Shown here piece by piece: positions 1 through 12,194 of a stretch of 64,000 nucleotides of DNA. The notes under the pieces are model-generated. The model did not search any database and was not told the DNA's origin. It saw only the letters and a program-made list of their open reading frames with translations. The stretch spans positions 8,368,601 to 8,432,600 of the forward strand of contig CM055108.1 of assembly GCA_029204225.1 (NCBI GenBank), in the 5' to 3' direction. The position numbers and the translations under genes were made by a program. The stretch comes from Diphasiastrum complanatum (taxonomy: Eukaryota > Streptophyta > Lycopodiopsida > Lycopodiales > Lycopodiaceae). How positions within the stretch are numbered: position 1 is the stretch's first letter; each line of letters starts with the position of its first letter.

Positions 1-270
1 ATTTGTGTAACCATGGGTATTTAGTTATTTAGGCCATCTTAAGTTTGTCTTAAGTTCAATTGGACCCAATTTTGGTCATGTACTGACTCGTGGGTCCTTA
101 GGGGTCTAATTTTGTTTAGGGGCCCTATCTTGACTTTTGGGGGTGCCCTACATTTAGTAAGTGGTTAACCTTAGGGTTTGGTGGCATTTGGTGACATCCA
201 GGTAGAGTACTTAGATGCTCATTGTGTATTCCATTTTATACAGTTTGGCTCTCCATTGCTCTTGTTGCTA

Positions 271-339
<69 letters not shown>

Positions 340-426
340 AGTTGGGCGCCTAGCCTCTTCTCTCTTGTTTCTTGTGGAGATTGATTGATAACTAGATCTT
401 GGTGACTTGTCTCTTGCTTTCCTACA
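1..426 (+). mobile_element. 5' LTR of copia element Cop1, left end outside window
   Basis: The segment ends in CTACA directly before a primer-binding site, as the 3' edge of a 5' LTR does, and coding sequence for a Ty1/copia polyprotein follows on the same strand. The left boundary is not visible, so the LTR may begin before base 1. It carries a long CT microsatellite near its 3' end. Its partner LTR is missing because the element is cut off at about 3655. The assignment rests on the primer site and the downstream pol, not on comparison with a second LTR. Confidence 0.7.
274..337. repeat. (TC)n microsatellite inside Cop1 LTR
   Basis: An uninterrupted TC dinucleotide tract of about 64 bases. 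Reading frames through it give only Ser-Leu or Arg-Glu repeats and are not genes. A similar CT tract lies at the same relative place in the G2 LTR. Confidence 0.97.
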
Positions 427-438
427 TGGTATCAGAGC
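427..438 (+). promoter_or_regulatory. Cop1 primer-binding site
   Basis: TGGTATCAGAGC matches the complement of the 3' end of plant initiator tRNA-Met, the usual primer for minus-strand DNA synthesis in plant LTR retrotransposons. It begins immediately after the LTR, which fixes the LTR 3' boundary at 426. Confidence 0.9.
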
Positions 439-1115
439 TACCGGATCTGCAACAAGCTTGTTTGTTGGCGCCCTACCAGAAGAGGAGCTTCTCTGCTTTT
501 TGTTGTGAAATTTCAGCATCTTGCTGATATTTTCAAGTGGAGTTTGGATCAGCTTTTTTGTCTCTTTTCAGGTTGAAGGAGGGCGGCCATCAGAGATTTT
601 GGAGGAGCAATTTTTGGCACCCAAAAATCTCAAATCTGATTTTTATGCAACCAGTTTTCAGCAAGTTTTGTTTGGAGGAGGGCGCCCAAAAATCTGCAAC
701 TGATTTTTGGTTGTGGTGTCTCCTTATTTTGCTGTTTTTGTTTTCAGGTTTGCATTTGTGTAGGAGGGCGCCCAAAATTCAGCAAACCCTATTCAGGGTT
801 AGGTCAACTTGTGGCTGGAAATTTGCGGATTCTCAGCAAGTAGTAGGGTGCTTTCAACAGCCCCACTATTTGGCTTCCTAATTGGGTTTCGGTGTAGGCT
901 TCAATCGAAGCTAACCTAATTTTCAAGAAACTGGCTTTTTCTGTGCAGAAAGATAGCCATCTATCCATTAGCTTCTGGGCACTTCGGTTGCAGATTGAAA
1001 GATATCTTGTGCTCCTACTTTCAGCTCTTTGTTTGCTGCAAATTTTTGAGTAGATTTGGTTGTGGAAAGGCTCTCTTTCCTATCTACTACAAGCTAGGAT
1101 CCTAAAAGATCACTC
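439..1115 (+). other. Cop1 leader with repeated GCGCCC modules; gag absent
   Basis: This is the untranslated leader between primer site and pol. It contains three or four degenerate copies of a unit built on GGAGGA, then GGCGCCC or GGCACCC, then AAAAATCTGCAA-like sequence (about 470-500, 580-640, 670-705 and 760-785). No gag or protease reading frame is found before pol starts near 1116, so a deletion has removed gag and protease. A similar GCGCCC-repeat leader occurs in G2 (34130-34480). Confidence 0.6.
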
Positions 1116-3655
1116 TTGATTATTGTTTCGGGAACGATGCATGCTGGCTTATTCATTATGGATACATATGAGCGACGAATTCCCTCTACATGTCTTGTTG
1201 CTTCTACATCACAATCATTGGAGTTGGCTGAATTATGGCACGCAAGGTCTGGGCATTTCAACTTTGCAAGTTTGAAGAAGCTGAAGACATTTAATATGGT
1301 AGAAGACATTCCTACTATTGAGCAGCCGGAAGGGCATGTATGTGAGGGGTGCATACTTGGAAAGTTTCAAAGGAAACCTTTTCCAATGGATGGAACTATA
1401 AGGGTTCTTGATAAATTTGATTTGGTTCATAGTGATGTTTGTGGTCCAATGAGGACCGAATCCATTGGAAAGTGCATCCATTTTGTGACTTTTATTGATG
1501 ACTTTTCCCGTTTTACATGGATCTATCCTATGAAGGCTAAATCGGAAGTTTTTCAACGTTTCAAAGATTTTCTAGCAATGGTGGAAAATCAGTTTGGGCA
1601 TTCTTTGAAGACCCTACGCACCGATCGAGGAGGGGAATACATTAAGAATACGTTCGGTGCATTTCTTCGAGAAAAGGGAATTATACATCAAATGACAACT
1701 CCCTATATGCCTCAACAAAATGGTGTTGCCGAGCGAAAGGATCGCACACTCATGGAGATGGCCCATTGCATGCTCAAAGCAAAGGGGCTGCCTCACAAGT
1801 TTTGGGCTGAAGCGGTTATAACGGCATCATACATAAGCAATCGTTGTCATACTAAAGCATTGAAAGTTTTAACTCCTTATGAAGTTTGGTATGGAAAGAA
1901 GCCTACAATCTCTCACTTTCTCATTTTTGGTTGTACGGCTTATGCTTTTGTTCCGGATAAACTTCGTACAAAGCTTGAAGATAAAGGAGTTAAATGCATT
2001 TTTGTTGGCTATAGTAGTGAAAGCAAAGGCTATAGGCTGTTCAATTTGTGCACTAATAAGATTATTGTTAGTCGTGATGTGCATTTTGATGAAAAGAATT
2101 CATTGGATGTGGCCCCAACTCATATCTTGAAGGGGGATAGCCCACATAGTGTGAATGTTGAAGTTTTTCAAGATTTGGTACCATCTTCTATTGTTGGAGA
2201 TAAGGGGTAGCAATCAACCAGTTTCGACCTGCCCAACACCTCATCAAGTTTAGAGCCTAATGTTCATCAAGAACCGCCCGTTGTTGCTCAAAATCAGCCT
2301 GCAGGAACTGTTGGACAGCAAGGACCAGTTTTGGAAGATCTTGGACAGCCAAGTGCGGTGTCGGAAGATCTTGGACAGCAAATTGTAAGAAGAGACATGG
2401 CTGTTGGACAGCCCAAAACAGTCCCACGGTGGCTGTTGTCGACTTTGTGGGACAGCAAAGTAAGTTCATTTTATGATGGAAAGACACGTGCCTCTACAAA
2501 ATCAGTGGACTATGCTGATTTTTCAGATTTTGCTCTTACATCTCATGGGGATGTTGCAGAAGAACCTGTTTTCTATGAGCAGGCCAAGGGAGTAAAATGT
2601 TGGGAGGATGCGATGCAAGATGAGTATGACTCACTTATGAAGAACCAGATTTGGGTTCTTGTTGATCTTCCTCATGGGAAGAAGGCAATTGGTTCTAAAT
2701 GGGTATACAAAATCAAGTATAAGGCAGATGGTACCATTGAAAGGTACAAGGCAAGGCTCATTGCCAAAGGCTATGCTCAGCAAAAGGGGATTGATTATGA
2801 GGAGACTTTTTGTCTTACTGCTCGGATGACTACCGTGAGGGTAGTAACCTCTTTGGCTGCCCACTTTGGTTGGCGTTTGCGGCAACTTGACGTAAAGACA
2901 ACACTCCTCAATGGTGATCTCAATGAGGAAGTGTAGCTTCAACAACCTGCTGGTTTTTTGGTTGAAGGCCAAGAAGATAAAGTTTGTCTTTTCAAGAAGG
3001 CACTTTAAGGATTGAAGCAAGCTCCGAGGATGTGGTATCAAAAGATACATGCCTACTTTTGTGATCGAGGGTTTACTAATAGTCCTAGCGAATCTACTCT
3101 TTATGTCAAGCATACTTCAGATTATATCATCATTATTTTGCTTTATGTTGATGATATTATTATTACGGGAAGTAATGAGCAGCAGATTGATGCCGTAATA
3201 CTTGATCTTGGTATGGTTTTTGAAACCTCAAATTTAGGCCTATTGCACTTTTATCTTGCTCTTGAATTTGTACAAGAAAGGGCTAGAATTTTCATCTCTC
3301 AAAAATGCTACATTGGGCAGATTTTGAAGCGGTTCAAGATGGAAGATTGCAAGCCATTTGACACTACTTTATATTGTCAAGCTATTGGCTGTCTCATTTA
3401 CCTATGTAATTCAAGACCGAACGTTTCTTATAGTGTCTCACTCATGGGTCAATTCATGCACGCCCCGATGACATCACATTGGAAAGCGTTTAAGAGGATC
3501 TTTCGATATCTTCAAGGAACAAGAAGTCATGGACTGGTTTTTCCTGCTTGTGATGATGCATGTTTGGTTGGTTTTAGTGACTCGGATTGAGGTGGAGATC
3601 AAGACACTAGACGCTCTACAAGTGGACATTGCTTTTTTTCAAGGCACCAAAATGG
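1116..3655 (+). pseudogene. Cop1 pol pseudogene: integrase, reverse transcriptase, partial RNase H
   Basis: One reading frame runs through the whole region, broken by nonsense codons at 2208 (TAG), 2934 (TAG), 3007 (TAA) and 3588 (TGA). In order it shows the GAG-pre-integrase zinc motif (HARSGH then CEGC), the integrase core with first Asp in HSDVCGP, second Asp in LRTDRGGEY and Glu in QNGVAERKDR, the copia reverse transcriptase with its catalytic YVDD (LLYVDDIIITGSN, about 3140-3180), and the start of RNase H (RRSTSGHCFF). The order integrase before reverse transcriptase is diagnostic of Ty1/copia. Several stops are single-base changes at positions that are Tyr or Trp in the family. A short deletion removes sequence before QAIGCLIYL. 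Similarity ends near 3655, where the hAT-A segment begins. Confidence 0.92.
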
Positions 3656-6339
3656 TACAGTACAGTGATGATCAAACAATACAAAATTACTGAGACAATG
3701 ACTTTGCCTTCGACTGGTAGTCAGAGGCATTTGAAGCCATGCTGCTAGAAAACAAGGTCTCTCTCTCTAACAACGAGGGCGATGGTGGTGGTGGTGATGC
3801 CCTGCCTCTGCTGCCTCTGCCTCTGCCTCTTCCTCTGCTCCTGTCCCTGCCTCAGCCTCAACCTCAGCCCCTACTTTTCTCTCCAGTTTATCTCTCAAAT
3901 GCCCCGGCCTCGCCTCCAGCCCCCTCCTGATGCTACCTCTAGGCCGTCTCCTAGCCCGATGTGCCTGTATACCCAATGTGTTTGGCCCCACACCCTGCGA
4001 AGGTCCTATGAACTAAGAGGATGTCTGATGTGCAACTGCCTGTGATGCCCCACTCCTCTCTACATACAATGATCCCAACCCCCCCCTCGCAACACCTCTA
4101 CCTCGCCTCCTAGGTCTATCTGGAATAGGAAGTGGCTCCGCCGGTGTCTCTGTGTCAGGGTCCACTAACAACTGCTCTATGTCATCTCACCCCTCATCCC
4201 CCTCCTCCTCCTCATCCATCCACTCCTCCTCCTCACAACCCAATGTGTACTCCTCTCCCTCCTCCTGTGAACCCTCCTCCTTATCTCCTTGCTCCCCATC
4301 TAAACTTGTACATATGAAAACCAGATACAATGTAAACTAATCTCCAACAACTCTCCTGATGTTGCGTAGCGTCATAGCATCCGTGCATTGTTGGAAACAT
4401 ACACCAGCCGCCTGCACTGATCGATTGAGAGCCGGTTCCTCCTCTTCGTGTGATGCATGGATCAAGTGCTCCAGTTCCGGGCGAAAGATGAACAGTTCTG
4501 TGACAACACTCGCTCTGCCAAATGTTGGAGCTCTGGCATGGAGCAGCCCTGACAACCTCACCATATCACTGGATGCAGCTGGTCCTCCCTCCGTTGGCAT
4601 CGAGCCATCCTGAAATGCCCCATGAAGTGCTCGAACTTCAGCAAATCTGCCTCGAGGTTGTTGAGGCTTTGACCTGATTTCAAAAGAAACATTTCAATGA
4701 ATCATCGAGACAGTCTAGAGTTCCACTGGAAATTGGTCTACAATATCTGGTCCTGGGTAAACCCGTTTTTTGTACTCCACCCATCCTCGGTGGAGCTCCT
4801 CGTCATCCCGCCGTCTGCCGATGTGCCACAGGGGGTGCAACATGTGGGCCACCGTGTGGATGGGTCTGTGGAAGTAATCCCACCTCTCTTGCTAAAGGTC
4901 TAGCAACTCTTGCCTCCTGCAAAAACAACACCATAAGATGCATTACAATCATTAGTCATTTGTCATTCAGATTCAAAATACGAAATAAAAACACAACATA
5001 GAATAGGAATTGGACTTGGCCTTGTCCAAGCGGGATCTGGTCAGCGCCTCTCCAATCCGGTCCATAAACTCGTATATGGGATCGAGAGTGCACCCCTCTC
5101 GCTCTACTAGGCGCAACACACAACAAACAGGCCTCAACATCTCAATGAGCACTGATGCCCATGTTTAAAACCATCTCCAAACACAATCGCTTGAAAATGA
5201 GTGGCATCTTCCCTACGGCCTCTGAATTGGTCGAATCTAGGGCTGGCCACCATCCTCCCCAAATGGTCTCTCATAGCCACCAATCGCTCGAGCACAAGAA
5301 AGTAGTAGCCAAAGTGAGTGGGTGCCGGCTTCTTGAGATCAAGGGGTGAGAAGATGCGAAACAAGGGCAGCATGCGCTTCTTCCTCGTAACGAAACTGAC
5401 CATGCGCATGGCCTGAGTAGTGATCTGCAAGACAAACTCCCAATAGACATTTGTTATGGGCCGAACAATGATTGGAAACGACAACTACTAAGCTAGTGTA
5501 AAAGATAGAAAAGAAGGCGAATAAAGTATACCTCATGAATCCACGGAAGTGCGCACATATCAAGGACTAGCAGATCAACAGAATGCGCATCCATCACACG
5601 GGGTCCACAGAATATTGGGGTGCTCCCTCATCACCATCCTAATGGTCTCCTCCTCTGACATAGGAGACGGATGCGTATCGCCTCTCTCTTTTGGGAGGCC
5701 TCCATAAAGCATCCACTAATGTCAAAAGGAGCATCATCTCTGTGAAGATGTGGGTGTCAGCAATGGCAAAAGGAATGCTAGCCTTGTAAAAAAACTGGGC
5801 CACCAATCTTGTGCAAATCTCGTGCTGGCGCCTCTGCCACCTTTTGTTCAATGTGGTCAAACGAGAAGCCTCTGATGCGCAGTGGTATGTGGCCAAGGTC
5901 TTGCCCTGTGGTAGTTGATGGGTGGTGTGATATGTGTTGTTCCTCTATCCCTACTCGTGCTAGGACTTGCCTCTGTCGATGAAGCACCAACAATTGATGA
6001 TGTTGATGGTTGTGAAGGCTCTGATTGAGTGGCATTGGGTACCTCTGCACGTGCGATGGAAATTGTAGGAATATTGAGAGTAGGTGCTCCTCTGTGGCCC
6101 TTGCACCGTGGCTTTGTGAGCCCTATCTTGTTGCCTGCCCCAAAAAACTCTGTGCTGGTCTATGTGGCTCGGTGGATGACCCATCATGGCCGATGTGTAA
6201 GGATCGCCAAGTGAAGATCTACCTAGATCCTGTTGCATGCAACCAAAAGGACACCTGTGGAGCCAAACCACCCAACCAACAGGAAACAGATAGTCAAATC
6301 CCTAACCGCTTCACCCTCGAGCCATGGTGACTGAATGCA
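3656..6339 (-). pseudogene. hAT-A: decayed hAT transposase gene
   Basis: Read on the minus strand, this region carries shifted and interrupted pieces of the same transposase family as 52340-56240. From the 5' side these are an N-terminal helical segment (SIPFAIADTHIF, about 5830-5730), the WTPC motif region near 5610, the segment with SFVTRKKRMLPLFRIFSPLD (about 5400-5330), a hATC dimerisation remnant (ARNWST then HTKRRNRLS, about 4500-4420), and an acidic tail rich in Glu and Asp (about 4300-4130) followed by an Arg-rich end (3980-3770). Frameshifts and stops are frequent, so no functional protein is possible. I could not identify terminal inverted repeats, so both edges are approximate. It separates Cop1 from the gypsy LTR at 6683. 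Confidence 0.8.
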
Positions 6340-6683
6340 AGAGAGGAGAGGATCCTGGCTCTTGGAAATAGGAAAAGAAAATGAGGAGATGGGCGAGTTC
6401 CAATAGGTTATATAATCTCCAAAAGTAAGAGAATATTTCCTCTAGGATCCCTCCAACGCTATCAAAAGCATTTGACCTCCTATTCTTGCACAAAAGCTAT
6501 CAATCACCATGCAAAAGCTCCATAGGTCCAATTAGAGCACCTGGGCCCTCACAAGGTTATTAATTACATTTTTGGCCTAGTCCGGAATGACGTGGCGTAA
6601 TTAATAATCTCGTACACTGGAGTACCGAATATCCAAGTTTAGGATTATGCCGAATCCTATGTACAGGACATGGACGTAACATT
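6340..6683 (-). mobile_element. 3' LTR (part) of old gypsy element Gyp1
   Basis: On the minus strand the LTR begins TGTTACGTCC at 6683, directly after a purine run, and contains an ATTATATAA TATA-like box near 6405. Its far end is not resolved because hAT-A sequence follows. The polarity agrees with the reverse-transcriptase remnant at 8735-8746. Confidence 0.6.
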
Positions 6684-6700
6684 CTTCCCCCCTTAAACAG
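6684..6700 (-). promoter_or_regulatory. Polypurine tract of Gyp1
   Basis: On the minus strand GTTTAAGGGGGGAAGAA lies immediately upstream of the TGTTACG LTR start. This is the expected place for the plus-strand priming polypurine tract of an LTR retrotransposon. Confidence 0.7.
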
Positions 6701-9280
6701 GTTCTTTCTTTAGAACGGGCAAGAAGTTCATAAAACAATTCTTTAACTTTCACATTTATTCAAAAAATCATTATCCTTAGTCTGACTTTGAATATCAAAT
6801 AAGTACTTAGAGATGGAACAATTTCCCAATTGTTTATCTCTACTCTGAAGTATTATATCTGCTTTAAGAAGTACACTAAGTGATAGATTTTTCTATTGGG
6901 ACTGATTCTCTCCAAATTAGTAACGTCACCCTCATGTAAATTCATTGTACATGAACCACTGGTTGAATTATCACCATACATTGGAGATCAACATTCAAAA
7001 GTTAAAGAAACAAACAATTATAGTCCTAAACTATCCACAATTTCTTGTAGACCTGTTATAAATGCTTCGTGGTACAAATACACTTAAAATATAAGAAAAA
7101 CTAAGGTATAACCATTCATCCTACTAGAATCTCTAGGAGATCCATCAAGATAAAATGCTTTTACCTCAACTCTAAGTACCCTGAATACTCTAGTAGAGCT
7201 TCATCCACTTAACATAAGCAAATTCCTCATAAATAAAAATAAATTACCATTATGAGAATGCCTGTGAGACCCACACAATCTCAATTATGCACTGGAGTAA
7301 AGAAATTTAGATTTTCAACTAACTGATCTAAATTCTTGACTCTTTCAATAGATCGAGAATTACTCATCTTCTTAAGAATCATCACATTTCTTTATAGTCT
7401 TCTAATGACAATTAAGTATCAATTTATGATCCATCAATCATAAATATTTAGAATCTTATGATTCGTCAATCATAATTTATAGGATTCCAAAACCATACTT
7501 AATCATTGAAAGATACTGGAGTGTATTTACAACATACCACTCAGGAAATATAAGAATTATTCTAAAATCTTTTCCCCTAAGGAAAACTACTGGATTTCAA
7601 GAATATTCTTCCAACCAGATCCTTAACAAGATTATGGGTTATCCAAACTCTGCAATCAATCAAATAATTAAAGATAGAAGGCATACCAAAACCATTTTAA
7701 CATCCTTCTTCAACTACAAAAACTTTTTACAAACCCTTAGAACAAAATCTAGAGATTACAAAGTTTTGCTGAATTCCAATTGAACTCAGTTGTTATCCTT
7801 GATATTTGCTAAACTCTGTCATCCAATATTAGCTCACTTGGATACAACCAATAACTTAGAGTTTATTTCCCTTTTGACTCTTGAGAAATACTCATACCGA
7901 GAATTTTCTATATTCTATGCACACAACTTTTACTAATGAATCATGATGACTCACAAATCATGTGTCTTAAAAGCAATGTAGATTAAAACAAACAATTTCT
8001 TAAAAGAAATTCCATAATTTTCCTTAGAAAAGGTTCTCAGGAGACAATGTATAAAATATCAAAGATCAGAAAAAGTCAGTAATGAGGACTTTCTCCAAAA
8101 TCTTAAAATATCTTATTCCGAGTGATAGAAATATTACATCTCAATAATCAACTATCAAATAGAGGTAATAATTTGGGTCTAGGAAGTCTAAATTCCACTG
8201 AATCAATTGAAAACATCAATAAATTTGGAGCCATATTCACAACCATATGGAAGTATAATTTCATATAACAATAATCAGTCCTTCAGAACATAGTTCTACA
8301 CTGGAAGGAGTTATATGAATCTCAATCCAATAATTTCTAAAAAGTATGAGTTCAAATAAAAGAGGAATAGATTTAAGGGTCTCCAGATTTTGTAAATAAT
8401 GAGATATCATTTGGGATCCGGATCTATATCTCATAATTTCCCAAAATACCCTAAGCAAATAACCAATGGATTAGTATTACCATTACAGTAATCATTAACC
8501 ATCGATCTACAAATCACTCTCGCACAAGAAAATCTCTTTGGAACCACAAATGTCCCGTACCACCAGCTTTCCCTCCAAGAAATCCTCTGCTTCTAGATCT
8601 TACCAGAAAGTAAAAAAGATTAACAGGCTATCTTATACCCCAATATAGGATCAGATTCACAACCAATTCCAGGAGATACTTCTAGCCTTTAAATTCTCTC
8701 ATGTTCATTAAGCGTTTCACTGTAGATGAACACATCATCTAAGAATACCACTCCGTATTGACCCAGATATGGACGAAATATATCGTTCAAATATTGTTGA
8801 AATGCGACAAGTGTATTCACTTAACCAAAAGGAACATTAAGAATCTCAATACAACAGAAAACAATATTGTAATAGATATCCAATATCCATTTCAGAGTCA
8901 GTAAAAATAATTTCATTCTTTTATAAGTTAGAAATACTCTTGGTTGTCTCAGTTTATATAAAGAAATACTGTATAATAGAAAAGAATCCAAATTACAAAA
9001 ATTCTTGTATGGAACACATTCCAACTGCTTTTTGTTTGCAAATTCCAGGGATTTAATCCAAATCCAATTGCAACACAAAGATGGTTCCATAAATGGATTA
9101 TTGTCCGACTGCCATTACCTCTTCCCTTATAATCTTTGATTCCTTGAAATTCTAAATGGACACCGGGGAAAGGAACATTAATTTCCAACGACAGTTTAAA
9201 AATAATTCCAAAGCTAAACTTTTAATTGTATTTTCTATTGCTATCACTTATACTTCCGAAATTCAAAGTAGATTAACATA
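6701..9280 (-). pseudogene. Gyp1 pol remnant (Ty3/gypsy), heavily decayed
   Basis: The AT-rich segment has no long open frames. On the minus strand near 8850-8700 it still reads as the gypsy reverse-transcriptase core: a stretch ending in FRPYLGQYGVVFLDDVFIYS, followed by ETLNEHER. The catalytic VFLDD lies at about 8750-8735. The rest is too decayed to assign domains, though it lies between that core and the polypurine tract, where RNase H and integrase would be. The extreme AT content and density of stops suggest this is one of the oldest insertions here. Confidence 0.65.
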
Positions 9281-11127
9281 ACTGGTCGACTCGGTCAACT
9301 AATCCTCTACATCTCAAGCTTCATCTCCTTCCTCCCTTCCCAAATGTGGTTAAGGCTGAAAGCCCCATATTTGGCTAGGAAAAGGACCAATCATGAATCA
9401 ATAGTACTTTTATCTACCGGTCATCCAGACAGTTTTGATTGTTTGCTAGTTAAGTGCCGCACTCAACTACTAGCAAATCTACATGTAGATCCGCATAGAA
9501 ACCGTTCCAACATTGTGACCTTATAAAATTGATTGGTTTTATCTCAGTAAGGTCATTCAATAAGCAATTTTTGTTTGATCAAAAACCAACAAATTTGAAC
9601 AAAATCAAAACATCCACCGTTCTTTCAAAATTTTACGTAGCTGGGATTTTCAAATTCCGTTCGATATGGACCAAAACTTTAAAAATGGATTTAAAGCATC
9701 GACTTGGCAGTTTCACAATTGTCATCCCATTTCGAAAGGATTTCGAAACATCCGGCATGCATCAAACATGACATGCAGTGATTTCTAAAAAATCTAAATT
9801 TTTTACGTATTTTTTTACCTAGTAACTAGGAAATTTGATTTTCGACTAGCTTTTTATAAAACTGTATTCAAACATGAAATTAATCTGATCAACCTTCTTT
9901 ACCTCCTTGTATCATGCATCCAAACATGCATACAGGTTCATCCAAACATGTTCAACATTGGAAAAGCACTCTACTGCTTCACAAGCATGCATGGAATCAA
10001 AACAATTCGGAAAATTTTCAAATTTTACTCTAAAAATTGCCAAACTTCTGATGCTACAGGATTTTGATTTGGTTGCTGTAAAGCATAGTATAGAGGGAGA
10101 GGATGTTAGCAAGACACTTGCCACGTCACCCTGCCACATAGGCTTCACACATGCGAGCTGTAACAGACTGAAATTGCAGTAGGAGGGCGCACTTTTTCTG
10201 GGTGGTATAGTAAAAAATCCAACTCCAGCCCAATATGCATCTAATCAGAGGTTACAAGCACTCTTCTAAGGTTCATTAGAGAGGCATAGAGTCTTCCATC
10301 AGGTCTAGCAAGAAATCATAAGCTCAGATAATGCAAAATTGCATTTATGGAGTCCTTCAACAAGCAAAACTTCAAGATGTTGGTGCCTAAGTCCCCCAAC
10401 TCCAAATTGGATGAATGATGGCTAAAATTAGAGGCAATCCATCATATCTTTCAGCTTGTAAAAAGATCCAATAGGTTCAGACCACCAATTGGGAGTTATT
10501 CAAGCTCAAAAAACCACAAAAATACGCTATGTTTTGACTTTTTGAGACTCTTAATGGTGTTTAATCCTAATCAAATTTCATGAAAGCCTTAGGACAACAT
10601 CATTACACCTCTGAAAACGTGCATGCAAAATATTAGCCATGGATTTTATGAATATCACCAAAAGCATTGAAAAAACCACCAAAAAAACCATATTTTTTGA
10701 CCATTTTTCAACCTTGTTTGCAATTCTTGTGGATCAAACCCACATTCATATAGCCCATTTCTAGCCCAAAAACCCCCAATTTTTGGCTAAAAATCATTAT
10801 CTAAGTCCAATTTTGACTTTTGAACTAGCATGCAATCATTACAATCAATCATAATGACTAGAAAACAGCAATTACAATTCTTGAAAACGTTTAAGATCAA
10901 TAGCTTTGATGAATTTCAAGCAAAAACATTGAATACTAGCTCAAAAACTGCAAAAAACAGTCAAAAATCCATCAATTTCCATCATTTTCTATGGAAAATT
11001 TCTATAATCATGATCAATAGGCTAAAAGCAAACCAAAATCAGAGAAGCCACTTACTTGGATGTCAATTCCACCACCAGGAAGTAAAAAGCAAAAAGCAAC
11101 TCCACCTTCTGATCGATGCAAAGCCTT
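9281..11127 (-). other. Probable gag/leader part of Gyp1, no coding signal left
   Basis: This lies between the Gyp1 pol remnant and a reverse-oriented primer-site match at 11128. Only short frames are present, none resembling Gag. AT-rich noncoding sequence fills it, including one arm of a long inverted repeat (10464-10690). It is assigned to Gyp1 by position only. Confidence 0.35.
10464..10690 (+). repeat. Inverted repeat arm 1
   Basis: The reverse complement matches 11585-11814 along its length with scattered mismatches and small gaps. Shared blocks include TTTTCAGAGGTGTAATGATG and GTCTCAAAAAGTCAAAA. The arms are about 230 bp, separated by about 0.9 kb. Confidence 0.85.
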
Positions 11128-11139
11128 GCGCTGATACCA
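11128..11139 (-). promoter_or_regulatory. Primer-binding-site match, minus strand
   Basis: On the minus strand TGGTATCAGCGC matches the Met-tRNA primer site at 10 of 12 positions (last residues GCGC rather than GAGC). It may mark the left end of the Gyp1 internal region, with a 5' LTR at higher coordinates. However, sequence above 11140 is not recognisably similar to the 6340-6683 LTR. Confidence 0.4.
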
Positions 11140-11584
11140 CTATAAGAATAGCCAAATATGAAGATATGAGGCTAGGTCTGTCAGTGGGTAACTTCTTGGA
11201 GGTTAAAATAAGAAATGGAACCTGAAATATCAAGCACCCTCTTCATGCGAAGCAGTAATTTAGTTTTTGACAATTTCACTTTCTAAGCTTGAAAATGGAT
11301 ATACGACACTAAAATGCTTCACAGAGACTAAAATAAAAGTAGTCATGAATATTTTAGTGCCATCTCTTCTGGGAAGCAGCAATCTGATTTTCTAGAAATT
11401 TAGGGCCAAGTTTCACTCTATCAAATAGGAACTTTGATCGTGGAAGCTAGTTAGGCATAAGGTGCTATATTTTATGCTGGAACGGATGCAGTAGTTGAAA
11501 GAGATGTACGTTGATCCGATTTAGGATAGCAACCTCTGTTATGGGCTGAAAAACATGAAAACTGATTTAGTCGGGCCAGCTCAT

Positions 11585-11814
11585 CATGGTTTTTTGATGG
11601 TTTTTGGACTAATTTTGGGGTTTTTCATAAAATTCAAGGCCAATAATTTGCATGCACATTTTCAGAGGTGTAATGATGTTGTCGTAAGGCTGTCATGAAG
11701 TTTGGTTAGGATTGGACACCATTAAGGGTCTCAAAAAGTCAAAAAACAGTGTATTTTTGGGAACTTTTGAGCATGAATAACTCTCAATTGGTGGTCTGAA
11801 CCTGTTGTATCTTG
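11585..11814 (-). repeat. Inverted repeat arm 2
   Basis: Partner of 10464-10690 in opposite orientation. The region between the arms holds the primer-site match and two degenerate direct copies of a unit around 11225-11290 and 11350-11420. No transposase is linked to the arms. Confidence 0.85.
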
Positions 11815-11967
11815 GAGAAAGTGGGAACGCCATGTGATCATTTTAAACTATAAAATGATAATAAATTAAAATGTTTTCAATCTTTTTGAACAGCTTCATA
11901 GTTCACACATTCAAATTAAATTTATATACATGAACCTACACATTAGGCTGAAATGCAAAATAAATGA

Positions 11968-12068
11968 GAACATTGTTCCTTGTGTTTGGGAATGCGGGAA
12001 CACCGTCCTGAAGTTGCTCGTGTTCAGGAACGTGGGAACACGTTCCCAACGAGTGGGAACAAGTTCCC
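11968..12068. repeat. Cluster of GGGAAC/GTTCCC palindromes
   Basis: GAACATTGTTC (11968-11978), GGGAACACGTTCCC (12034-12047) and GGGAACAAGTTCCC (12055-12068) all follow the pattern GGGAAC, short spacer, GTTCCC, with further half-sites between them. The cluster lies about 130 bp upstream of the first SEC12-like exon, inside the presumed intron. Function unknown. Confidence 0.6.
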
Positions 12069-12194
12069 TGGTATTTATGTTTATGGGTCCACCATGAAAG
12101 AACGAGGCCCCAATTGACCTTAATGCATAGTAATAATTTGAATCATATTGAGTTATTGGAGGTACTATCATGAAGATATTTTTCCTGAATGCAG

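Noticed and set aside
178-384. Reading frame rich in Ser-Leu through the CT tract
   Set aside because: It is a product of the microsatellite; the same applies to the frames at 268-519, 24239-24566 and 30083-30460.
3739-4340. Plus-strand Pro/Ser/Leu-rich frames
   Set aside because: They are antisense shadows of the Glu/Asp-rich tail of the minus-strand hAT-A gene. Similar shadows occur at 60641-61128 opposite hAT-D and at 55347-55695 opposite hAT-C.
6896-7087. Short plus-strand frame in the Gyp1 region
   Set aside because: Antisense to a decayed minus-strand pol; no independent evidence.
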